The notes under the pieces are model-generated. The model searched no databases. It was not told where the DNA came from and worked only from the letters and a program-made list of their open reading frames with translations. This document shows positions 1 to 11,835 of a stretch of 64,000 bases of DNA, piece by piece. The DNA is from Trichuris trichiura (taxonomy: Eukaryota; Nematoda; Enoplea; Trichinellida; Trichuridae), in the NCBI GenBank assembly GCA_037903355.1, contig JBAJFE010000025.1, positions 1,116,001-1,180,000 of the forward strand. The letters are read 5' to 3'. Each line of letters opens with the position of its first letter. The stretch's first letter is position 1. The position numbers and the translations under genes are program-made.

Positions 1-3000
1 CATTGATTTCATGATTGTTGCATTCGCGCAAGTGATGATGATTGCTTTGATTCAATAGAAACCGTCGCTTCTACTTTTTTGCGAAGGCGAACGATGGCCG
101 CTGTCCATTTTGCCGCTTTTCAGTAGCGCGCGTGCAACGATTGCTATTTCCTTTGTCAGCGTTGCAGCTTCAAAATTGAAACGTGGCTGAACGCTCTTAC
201 TGCAAATTTCCGAACTGTTCAATGCTCAATATGCATAAATAAGAAAAACTACTCACAATCAATTGACGTGACCTCCTAACAGGAAGTAATTTGCAAATTC
301 ATATTGATGCATTGAAAGTCTTCTCGAGAATGATAATCGAATTTTCCGGCGTGCATATTGTGTCTCAAATAATTGTGTGCCCTTAAAACGCGAGTTGTAA
401 AATATCTACAAAGCTCATTCTGTTCTAAGATTAATATTTTTGCCGGAAACCTAATTCTTAAATGTCTTCATGCGTAAGCATCCCATGTATGTGTACGAGA
501 AGCTCATTTTACTATTATGATATTTTAGTGCATGTTGTCTCGCTTATAGAAACAGTCTTCGCACTGCTTATTATTTGTTCTTACCTTTTATGGCTATTTG
601 TATGCATGTTGTTATGCGCACTTGTGTGCCCAACTCAGATGTCTTCATTCCGCAGCTTCTCGCGTATACTTTTCCAAGGGAGCATATTCAGCGTAAAATA
701 ACTTACGCGGTTCAACCTGTGCGTTTTTACGTCGAGGTGCCTTTTATCGCTCTACGGTGCATATCTGCTCTGCAATTCCGTTAATAGTAATAATACTACC
801 CACTGAGACTAAGCGCGTTTTTTTGCCACCTTTCAAAACCATGAGTTGATCTATTTTGAATTCTAAATTCACCGTAGCGTCTATATAATACCGATGATTA
901 TGCCAGTCTTTTAAAGTAGAGAAGCTGAGAAAAAGCTTTCAATTTTCTACCTCTTCTTAACGATGCATGTCTGCGCTCCATATAAGGCAAACATCTGTTC
1001 GTCTTGCTGCTGACGGTAATGAATCAGTTTGTCTTGCAAAAGGCGATTATTCTCTTGACAACCTCAATTAGCAGATCAGTACATTTTCAGCTTGTGAGTT
1101 TCTTGAAGTGCGAATTTACCAGCTTCAGTCGCTGTTGATTGTTGTACGCATGATTTGTGGCTTATCAGACAGGTTGCTATGGCAAATACTTATTGAAACT
1201 ACTTTTCTTCACTCGCTCACGGATAGTTTTTGGGAAAGGGAAATTTTCGAGGTTTAGGTTCCATCCTAGCTTGTATGGGCTTCTCATAGTCACAGCTAGA
1301 ATGTACGTCAAGAAGTTGACTTGAAAAATAAAGTATCTTTTCGCAAGAATAGCAGACGAGAGAACTTGCTTCCCTGTTAAATAAGGAGTACGAGCCACTT
1401 TATTGAAAAATGGCTCGTAGAAAAGCTACTCGATATTTATTGCTATTCTCTTTTAAGTGCTTTTGAAAGGCTTAGACAAAGGAATTTGAAGAATTTGTAG
1501 GGTCATTCGATCCCGCCTGATCGATTCGGAAAATTACTCACCGCCGCTAATGATTGTGACACCGTTTCGTTGCTTATTCCAATGTGGGCAGGTGGAAGAT
1601 GATTTTTTTCCTTTATCCATCCCAAACCAGTTCATGAGCAACTCTACTACATTGATACAAACTTTAGTTTTTCGTACACTCTAAGTTGCACTCTTTATAA
1701 ATAATGCAGGATTAAGCAGCTTTTTGTTCCACTTTCGTGTCAGCGTTTAGCAAAGATAAAATAATAGGCATTAGCGAAGTCAATGTCCAATAAGTCAATA
1801 GTTTAGTGTTTTATTTCCGGAAAAATGTATTGTTACGTACATCTTACTTAACAGTAGTCGCACCTTGCAGGAGGTAGACTTTCTTTTTGACGGATCACGT
1901 CCCGTGCATTTGTCTTCATTCTATTGTAATTGTAACGCTGCCGTCGGCCAAAAAGTCTTCATTCGCCTAATGATCACCAGCGTAGGTTTCCTACCGTACT
2001 TAGAAGCTGTCAATATGTGAATAATAGCATTGGGGTACATTTAAAGCAAAAATGAGTGTTCTTTTTTCGATCACTGCAATTAGAAAGACGGCAATTGGAA
2101 TTTGCCTTTCTCACATTAGCATCATATGCAATAAGACGTGCCAAAACTGCTTGTGTAACATGAGGACGTTTGGCCAATTTGTTATCTTAGCTTAACGATG
2201 TCGGCGTAGGCTGCGATGTGTGCGAACGGTTAGGTTTCACGGTTAGTAGGGCGATTAAACCTTCGATATGGAGAAAACGTTCTTGGCAGTTATGTGGGCT
2301 TAAATCAGCTCTTCGACAGCGGACGTAAAAGGGTCTTACGTTTGATGCTTTTCTTGTGAAACTTTGATTTGAACTGACGTCAGCCAAAGGTTTGACTAAT
2401 TGTCCTTATAAGGCATTTTCAAGCGATTTTCCGAAGCAAACTTCTCCGGTAGCAGCACTGTCCAACGAGCGGAGTGACAATTGCATCATGCCATCATGCC
2501 GAGAGAAGGGATGAAAAGTTTCGATTTTCAAAATTGATTTTCCCCTTAAAGCCTAAGCCGAACTGTTCGACGGTTGCTAGAAGACAGATGGCGCACTGTC
2601 ACTTGCACGTCTACGCGCGCTGGTCGTCCATTGTCATTTTGGTCTCGCGCATTGCCTGGCTGTTGGAAGGCGGCGCCAAAGCTTCCTATCATTTACTTTT
2701 ACACGGCCGACATGCATTTTAAAAGCTTGCTTGCAATCATGGCAATTGTTGGTATAATACAAGCAATGGAGGACATCAACCGCGAAAGTATCATATACTA
2801 CCAATGCCGTTTTCAACAAATTCATATGATCTTCTTTTGCAGGTTTCACTTCTCTTCTGTCCAAATCGAGAAAGGCAAAGGTAAGATTCTATTAACCAAA
2901 ATAGGCAAGTTAAATAACGAGCTATTATTTGTCCTCTTTTTTCTGCTTAGCGTTAGTAATAGATTAAGTATTTATATCTCACTTAGAATTTGTTGTAACT

Positions 3001-5205
3001 ACTCAGCTACTGCGTGTACACTGTTACGTCACTGCTTTTGAATTCCTGTTGAGATGTAGTCGTTGCGATTTCATTATCCGCCCATACTGCCCATTGACGG
3101 ACACTTAGTGCGTCAAGAAACTTGATTAATTAACCCGGAAGTTGTATAGCGTTAGATCATTCAGTCGGTAAAGAAGTATTTTATTGAATGCGTTTAACAT
3201 TTAGAATTCGTTGAAACAACGTAGAGCTCATCAATGCGCTTCGCATTTACAACTAGTTTACGACGTAGCGCGAACTTCTCAGCGGTGTTCAACATGGTGT
3301 ATGCTTGCTTTACGCATACGAAATGTTGCTTAGTTGAAAATCGAATTTTCTGATGTGCATAATAATTGTGTTCTTAAGAGGCGCGGGTTGTAAGCTTGCC
3401 AGTTGGGCTGTCTGCAACTTTTATATTAGTATCCAAAGTATTATTATTATTATTCCAGTAGGCTGAACGGCTATTGGCAAATCGATTACGCTCTCGTAAA
3501 GAAAGTCCAATGAACGACTCGTTCAAGTGCGAACTGTCTTGGTCTTTTCACAATGAGCAAATCAACAGCACTGTTTCCAACCAGTCATAGCTAACTGGGA
3601 TGCATTAAGGTTAAGCGACGTAGTCAAGCAGTGTCGGTGTCCTGACAGCCGGCTTTTGCTCTGTCCAAAGGGAACTTTTAAAATTGAATTAATCTGTTGC
3701 CATTTTCATTACCCCATTGGAATTATGTTGCTTAGGGCTTCAGGTTGTCTTGACTCTGCAGGGATAGAGGCTATTATGCTTTCGGGCATTCCATTAAGCC
3801 TCAGACTTTTTTCCACCTGTTTTTTAGGAACACAAGCAGCTATATTGTAATGCCTTTCGTACTATGCTGTCCGTTAGTTTTCGGCAACCAAAAGCTGCTA
3901 CTTCAGTTGCTTTTCGTCGACAGGAATAAGCCCCAGTATCCTTCTAGGCAACCAGCGGGCACCTTATTTCGATTGCGCGTATTGTAGTCTTTTCAGACGT
4001 GCTCAGCCCATCGGAGTTACTTGACGTTGAAAGGACAAAAATGTTTTCTCTTTAGTAAGGATAATACAAGCACTTATGGGCATCCTTTTGGGTCCGCTGC
4101 CATAGGGCTGAAAAATAGCTATCCAATAGAAGCTTGCCATATAGCTTGATGCTCTTGCAAAGCCATCGCGTGCTCTCGCTTCGACGGGAGCTGAAATGTG
4201 TCTTTTTTTGATTATTACTTTTCTTTGCAAGTTTACTTGTATCTTTCTTTTTTTAAATTTGTACATCTGGTTGACTTTCCCTGCACTCAGCCAATTCAGT
4301 GGACAGTCCGTTGAAAAGTTAATTAAGCGCGGGTGCTTGTTCATTTTGCTGATGGAGTTGCTAAATGTGCTATTTATTCAGAATTTGCGTCAGCAACACT
4401 TCAAGCCGCCAATTGATTTAGCAATAAATCTTCAAAAATTTAAGCTCGGAAAAAGTATGCAATGCCCAAGTGTTAACGCATTGCAACAATTATATGCAGG
4501 TCTTTTTAAGGGGATCATCCCGACGGTATATAGGAAGTTATATTAATTGGATCATTTGTTTGTCGCCCACTCGCGAGCAGTCTTTTCTAAGCGCGCGTTA
4601 ACATTTCACCTTAATCGTATGGGACCGAGTTAGTCAGTATTTCCATACCAATTAGCATTTCTTGCCCAGTCACATATGTTGTAATAGGCAAGCATTAATA
4701 TAATCTGACAAGGCAACCGCATAGCTTGTTTTCCTCCACTTTTCTCATAGGAGATTGCAGTGCACCTCGAGCAAGTCGCTATTTTCGTCACTAACCGAAA
4801 ATGTAAAGAAGCAATATGACTTCCGTGAAACAAGTTTACGCCAGTAACATTCTTCGTACGTCATGAAAATTATGTATTATTAAATAGTAGCCAAAATTCC
4901 CCCCAAACGTGCTTATCTCCTCCAGACTTGCTGTCACTATTCCCAATTTTGAATGTCTGTAGTTCTTAATATTTTCCAAGCCTTGTCTATGCCATTAAAG
5001 TATCTGGCATGTTGCCGCGTTTGTAGAAGCGCATGATTTGGATACTTACGGGAAAATAGAAATGCGTATAGGCGACTGTTTGAGGTATTCGTCAAAACTT
5101 AGGTGCTTAGTTTTTTTTGGAAGAAAAGGAGTGGCTTGCGCGTATGCCAATTTTCTGGCCTTTTCTCGTTGCGCAATTTGTACTGGAATGTTTTTTAAAA
5201 TTTAG
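1..5205. other. AT-rich stretch without a supported gene
   Basis: All reading frames are short and none shows a recognisable domain. One signal-peptide-like start lies at 2712 on the plus strand (Met-His-Phe-Lys followed by a hydrophobic run to about residue 18), with no convincing downstream exon. Upstream exons of the gene beginning near 5.2 kb may lie in the last few hundred bases. Confidence 0.4.
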
Positions 5206-6740
5206 GGCGGAGCAACTCTAGCCGGTGAATTGAACAGGTTGAAGCAAAAAGGTAGGCGGTCTTGCTTGACTATACTCCCTTTTGAACTCACTAACAAACT
5301 TTAAGGTTTGGAGACCGAAAGAATCAAGCAGCAGACCCTGAAGGCTGTGGCTGGCCGACCGCAAAGCTCCAAAGCGGAGCAGACGGCTGGTAGAAATTTC
5401 GCGCGTATACCGTTGCTGCTGTCTCTATGCTAATGTGTTACTAGTTAAAAGCGCAGGCGGCGGCGGTGGCAATACTTTAACCAGAACTGAAAGCAACGTG
5501 TTTCAAGCAATTGAAGGGAAAAAACCGCCGCCAAAAGAGCTCATCGTTGCTTCCGCTGGCCCAAATAAGGTAATGTACTTCCAAGAATGGCTATTTTTCT
5601 AAAAGTTCCGCCTACTTTAGAATTCCGCACAAAACAGCGAAAAACTAGTAGAAGTATGTTAAAGTTAAGGAGGTCAGCTATGAAAAGCGCTTAATTTGTT
5701 TAGCTGATTCCACCCCGTGACATGGCAGAGTATATTTTCGACACAAGTGACGTTGACGCTGTGAAAGCTGCCATTGATGGACTCGTCAACGCAAAAAAGG
5801 TTAGCTATTTCTAGTTGTTCCGCACTGCTTCCATTTACTGTCTCTCCGCAGGTGAGTAGAAGAGAGCTGTATTTTTGTTATCATTTTTAAGTTAAAAACT
5901 CTCCATAAGACTCCTGAGCTGTTCATGGCTTTTACGGCTTCGTTGTGGCCATGCGAGTGTTGGAGAGCATGCAAATTTCGTAATATCACTTTCGTTGCAT
6001 ATTTCAGATAACGGAGGCGCAGGCTGAAGAGTATATGGACGCGATAACGGAAAATTTGAACGCCATGCATTACGAGTTGATGCAGCAGCTTTCCAAGGAA
6101 GTAAGCAACCTTCATATAGTAACGCCGGCCTATTGGTAGCGCCTTTAAGTATCATAGGACGCGAAAGAATTTTTGTAACGTTGAACAGCAAGCAAGGCAT
6201 GCCGACAGGTTGCCGATTTTGTTAATTTAAAACTTCTAGGTTGCGCGTCAAAACGAGCAAGTTGACGATACGTTTGGGTATATGATCAGTTTGGCAGATA
6301 TGTTGTCAAATTATTATCAAACCGAAGAGGCTCTCTACACAAGCGCAAAATTGCTCTATCGTCTATTTCGAACCGATGGCGACGTTTACGCGAAGAAAAA
6401 GTTGCAGAAATTCGTTGAAGTTATTCAAAACTCCGTTGCCAAAGGCCAGCTAAGCGCTCCTGTCAAACAGAACGTTTACGGTTTGTGTATCGCGTTTAGA
6501 AATAGTGAGATGGGAAAATATTATTCCTTTTTAAGAAATCATACTTCGGGCCATAAAGGATGTGAACAGCGAAATTGGTGAAACGCCCGGTGAAGCAAGC
6601 AAAGATTCTCCCGCAATATATTGTAAGTATACCTTACGCTTCTTAGCAAAACTATCATCTGTTCGTAGTGTTTTTGTTTACCATATATTAACAATTGCGC
6701 AAAGCTTAAGTATATTTTGTTTTTTTCAGCTTATCAGTAG
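5206..6740 (+). CDS. unrecognised multi-exon helical protein (5' end missing)
   Basis: I do not recognise the family. Eight exons can be chained with GT/AG borders and consistent phase: 5206-5251, 5306-5389, 5445-5569, 5704-5799, 6008-6100, 6240-6504, 6536-6622 and 6730-6740, giving about 268 residues and ending in TAG. The first exon begins at an acceptor site (TTTAG), so the start codon lies in an unseen upstream exon. The protein opens with a charged helical stretch (GELNRLKQK), followed by a Gly5 linker, a basic-proline stretch (EGKKPPPKEL) and three acidic, probably helical exons (AEYIFDTSDVDAVKAAI; TEAQAEEYMDAITENLNAM; a long exon with LLYRLFRTDGDVYAKKKLQK). No signal peptide or membrane segment is visible. 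Phase agreement across all eight exons is the main support. One intron (6505-6535) is only 31 bases. Confidence 0.6.
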
Positions 6741-8560
6741 TCGCGGTTATTTGGCTGATGGGTATGGCATCGTTGAAAAGTCACCTTACGTACACGTTTT
6801 TGCGCTGTACAAACTAACCCTTATGTATGAGGACCACTGTTCACCTTATACGACGCGACTTGACAGAGTAAAAGACGTTTTCTTTTGCTATGAATTCTTA
6901 TCAGAAGTCGTCTATTGTTGCATATTAAACCTGAACTCATTGGAAACGCATAAAAAAGCGCCAGTAAGTGCAACTAGTCAGACATCTTAGTCGTAGGTTT
7001 AAAAGTTATTGTAGCATAGGTGAATAGGTGTAGCCGTGGACAGACGGCGAAAACAAGCAAGCAAGAAGGAAAGTTGTGAATCATGTCTCTAAAATTTAAA
7101 ATTATAAGCGGATTTTCTCTTAATATGAAAGCTGATCAGCTTTCAGGTTGAACAGCACTTTACATATTAATATGAATAATTAGGATGAAGTTTTCATTAA
7201 TAATTCGACCTTTCCAGTTGTTAATAACCATAACGACAGAGAAGGCTTCAAGCACAGTTCTGCTGTCTTTTCTTGACTGCAACAACCAATACGCTGTGCT
7301 TTGTTATTCGAAAAAGTTGAAGGAAATTATATGTTTTCCCATAATGAACTAATAATAGTTCTTCAGCATTACGAAAAAATTGGCTACGGTATACTCCACG
7401 AAATAGCAATCGGCGAAAGTGCTTCGTAATTTTAATGACGCTTAAGCTACGATATTTCAACGTTTTTATTCAAACAACTTTATATTGAGCAGTCAAAAGA
7501 GGATGTTGCAACCGAATTCTGATCAAGTGAACTGACGCATTAGATGAAGTATGCGCAGACTTGGCTGAGCCTTCTTTTCACTTCTGCTCTTCCTTAACGT
7601 TATCATCGGCTGCTTTCTGAGCATCCGGTAAATCTAACGTATAGAACCCGTTGAGTTTTGTATCGGCAGCTCTGCAATGAAATGATTCCATTTTGGTTTA
7701 CCAAGACGCGATGCAGTGCCATTACCCGTTGGCAGCTCTTTGTTCAATAGCTGTTTTCACCTTTGTACTTTCGTTCCTAGTAATGGGACATACTTTTGTC
7801 GCCTAAAATGAAGACATTTTATTCCCGCAGATGGCAAGAGTTTAGCCTACGCTCTGTCTTTGCTGAAGAAAGCAGTTGGTTTTGTTCAACGATTTCAACT
7901 GGCTTTTAAGCGAGCAACAGAACTCTCGACTTTTCCTTTCCTCCAACGTGGTCGGCATAGCTTCTTCAGCGCGACGTTGCGTCGCAATGTAGGCATAAGT
8001 GGTAAGGCCTTTGTTTACTAAAAATCAAATATTAAACTTTAAAAACCGGCAGAGAGGGCAAATGCATTGATAGTAGATTTGAAGAAGATGCGTATGATAG
8101 ATGATAACTGTATTTCTTTTATGCTTTTGCTTCTTCGGGCAGTACGCCGCCTTTTGATTTATTGGTATGTTTAATCCTCAATCTCAGTTGGCGCGGTTTT
8201 ATCTATTGCGATGCAACGAAGCTCAGCTGACCTCGTAACGCAAGTGAGGCATCTACAGAATGCCTATCGTTACGTACTACAACAGAATATGCCTTGGACG
8301 ACGACGATGAAAATGAGAAAATCACCACGCTTGTATAATGTATACTAAAGAAAGAGATTTTTGCCTTTTTATAGATTCCCGCTTTAGGCAAAGTAGAGAT
8401 GAGTTCAGCCGTTGCAAACAGTTCGCCTGAAAGAGTTATTTTAGCTGTTTTGTTCTTCCGCTCTGCAAAGTGCAAAAGGGTGGAAGTATCTTGAAAAAGC
8501 AGCCTGCGTAAAAGCCCGTTGCGTTGAATACGCTTAAATACATTGCATTTTAAAGCTTAC
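6741..8560. other. spacer; probably holds the 3' end of the DHHC gene
   Basis: No independent gene is visible. The minus strand must carry the remaining C-terminal exons and 3' UTR of the palmitoyltransferase that starts at 11835. A candidate minus-strand open stretch at 8203-8475 contains a run of five serines and a preceding CAG acceptor, but no conserved motif lets me place it in the gene. Confidence 0.35.
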
Positions 8561-11500
8561 GTCATCAGTAGCACTTTGCAAATGGCCTGCTTGGAATTGT
8601 ACTCTATTTTTTACCAACCGATCGTAAAGATAACTTCGAAAAAATTTACCAAGTCGTATGTGAAAAATCAATAGATGAAGCGCCATGAATGCCGTCACTA
8701 AGGAAATTACGGATGTGGAAGTAGTTAAAGCAAGCCAAGTTGAGTCGGTGACTGGCCTTCCACAAAAGATAAAATACCCTGAAAATAAATAAGATGAATA
8801 TCCTTAAAAGGGAGTTATTGTTCTCGCTTACCGAAGTTGTGCTCGAGAGCATGAGACGTTGCGCTGAAAAACGCGAGTAGCACAACGGATACGGCGGCTA
8901 TTGAGAGGGAAGTTAATGCCGCAATAACAACGAAAGTGAGAAAACATCTGAAAAGTTGCCATCGAACTAAGAGACTCTTCCCAGCTGGGAGAAAAATGCA
9001 GAAACTATAGCCTATAAAGAAAGCAACTCGTCGAAGCCTTACTATTCACTTACCAAACAAGGAGACGTAACGAATGCATTAAAAACATTCTGCACTAGTT
9101 CATTTTAAAAATTCGAAATTTAATAACCAAAAAATTAAATATTAATGCTAATTAATTCCAAGCGAACCTGATTTAAATTGTGGAAAACAGTGATGGCTGT
9201 AGATTCAATAAAATCTTTTTTGCATGAATTAGTAATAGATTACCTGTAGTTTTTTCCGCCTATGCAATTGTTCAACCACTTGCAATGATGGTCGAAGTTG
9301 AAAACGCACTTGTTGCATTGGCGACAATGTTTGGACGTCGGATGTCTGAAGTACGTCTGATAATCTTTTCTTTGAATAACTGATAGTGGCTGAGTAAGAT
9401 ATTGTTTTCTACATAACAGAAGCAATGTACGGTGATTCAAGAAAATAAACGTTTATAGAAAAAACCTTAATGAAAACCTTTTCTTGTCTGACGCTTTTCA
9501 ATGAGCAAATCGAATAAAGTGCGCCCATGTTTTTCTTTTGATTTCGTATTACGCGAGCCGAGATGTCACCGTACAAAATTATTCTAAACTGACCATTCCT
9601 CGTAGGAACCATTTAATCGTTTTCTGCTGAACTTTGAAAAGTTTGAAATTTTTTTCCATTACCCTACATGGATAGAGGTTACATCGATTACATGACGTCA
9701 TCTAAAACTGGTTTCCATTACGGCATTTCATTTTTTAATTCTGCTTTATATTAACGCATAAAAAAGTGATAATATTATCATGCTTTTTCTTAAACCAAGT
9801 TTTTACTGCCCCTACGTGGGAAACAGCAGTTGTGCAAACATTGTTTATGACGACTGACATGTATGTTGTTTTTTTGCCACGTTATTTTTTAAAAAAATAA
9901 GCGGATCGTTAATAAGAAGGCGTGAAAATTGAATCTGATCAAAATTCCTTGCCAAAAAAGCTGTATATAAGTCGTGTTCAAAAGAAGAGCTTATTGAACG
10001 CCATTATTGAGCTAGTTTACATTGGCCACTTCTTCCTTTCCTGCTGCAACGCGTTCAAAAGGACCACAAGCTGTTTACTAACGCAAAAATGCGGGTGTGT
10101 ACACCTTTGCATAGCCTTAATGAATGACAGAAGCGTTTTCAAACTTTTAAACCCAAATATGCAAATCATCTAGTCTTTCTTTTCGACAAAGGTACAAACG
10201 CGGAAATTTTATTTTTTTGCTTCTAACTGAAAAGGCAGAACTTTAAATTAAGCATTATGACGTAGCTGAGCAAACGACCGTAAAATTAATTCACCTAAGA
10301 GCTCAATAAATGTGGAAGATTTCTCCAATCCAATAATTTATCAGCCGCTAGAAAAGACGAACCCATCAGTAGCGTTTACTTCCTTCGGTTAAATGTCTAA
10401 GTTTGACGTTAAGGGGCGTTCAATCAAACCAAATAAAAATCTTGTTTAATTATGCTTCCCTCTGCGCGTTAGTCCAACCGATCGACTTTTCTTTTTTTCT
10501 TCCATAAAAGCTTATCATTTGAAAGGTATAATGAACTTTGTACTGGCGCCACAGTTTATGGGACCGTCTAAAAGACGAACTTACGCGTATTAACTTTTCA
10601 ATCTTCCAAAAACGCAGCTTTGCTCAAAGGTGGTGAACCTTCAGCGAACAAAGATGCTCATTTATTTAATCTTTACGTCAATCATTAAATCATTGATATC
10701 TTTGCATAAGTAGCTTTTGCAACGGAGCACCGAGTTGCAACCAATATTTACAATACCACAGAAAACACGTTGAAAAGCTAAACGGACTGATGGACATAAA
10801 CTGATCATACGTGCAAGGTAGTGCAGAAACACAGACATCTAAAGCTTGCAAAACATTAAGCACAGATGATGTCGCAACATGGCGCATAAGGAAGCTACAA
10901 CTTGCTACCTCGCGTTGGAAATGTTGCAGCGAAAATGAAAGTCAAAACAAATATGTTAAGTGTCACACAATTGGTGAGAAAATATTGCAACGCACCCCAG
11001 TTCCTAAACATTATTTTAGAGAACGCGGCATCTAGCTCGTCTGAGCAAATATTTATAAATAGATCTTTACATTTCCTTGTCTATGCGGTTTACTAAATAC
11101 TAGGAAAGTTTTTAAAGATATTCTCGTGCATTTTCTGTATCGATCTGTCCACGTTGCGCATTCACCTTTCTTCGCCTCATATGCGGTTCTAGAAATCCCT
11201 CCAAATTAAGGCGGTTAGAAGGAAGCTGACCAGAGATTAAACGGTTGAGTGAAAAAATCTTTTTCGAAATGAATATGCCCATAGTGCAATAGGATTTGAC
11301 GTTCTCTGGCATTAGCAAAAATAAAGTAAATCGGAAAGCTATTTTTGATGGAAACTCCTAATGTAGCAGTAAACTCCTCGTATGGAAGAATGGCTTGATG
11401 CGACGAAAAAGGAATACATTAGCTAAAAAAAAATAATTCTTACATAAACATTTCGCAGACGTTGCAGAAATGATGCTCGTCGATTACGTGCTTGAAACGT

Positions 11501-11835
11501 TTGCGATCGAAATGCGGCCTTGGTTGATTTTTAATCTTATTTGTTACCAGATCGTCTGACGGGTCAATAGAGGTGACCACCACTTTGAAAATCACTACCA
11601 AAAGGATGAGCAAGGACAGAAACTGCAAGCAAAAAATGTCCGCCGACTAAAGTCCAAACATTCGTAATGTAAAGCTTACAACGTATAAGATAAGTCGAGC
11701 TTCGGCCGATTGAAACGACGGAATAAGAACCAAATAAACAGCCAAAGAAAGGAACAATATAATGGACCAGGCAACAACTTGCAATGGATGTGGCGGCATC
11801 GACCATCCATTTATTCGACTGTACAAGCGTACCAT
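8561..11835 (-). CDS. DHHC-type palmitoyltransferase, ZDHHC1/ZDHHC11 group (3' end unresolved)
   Basis: A protein S-acyltransferase that transfers palmitate to cysteines, in a polytopic membrane protein of the endomembrane system. Exons on the minus strand: 11835-11680, 11622-11444, 9345-9244, 8947-8832, 8778-8650 and a tentative tiny exon 8586-8561, all in matching phase. The N-terminal exon carries [17 protein letters not shown], the block typical of the ZDHHC1/11 group, followed by TM1. The next exon has TM2, then TSIDPSDD and the first zinc ligands (HFCNVC). The third exon supplies [10 protein letters not shown] and the catalytic [15 protein letters not shown]3 ([20 protein letters not shown]) and TM4 ([20 protein letters not shown]) follow. 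Start chosen at 11835, the only Met in the exon after an upstream in-frame stop. All zinc-binding and catalytic residues are intact. The 2.1-kb intron at 9346-11443 is long for this window. C-terminal exons were not resolved. Confidence 0.85.
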
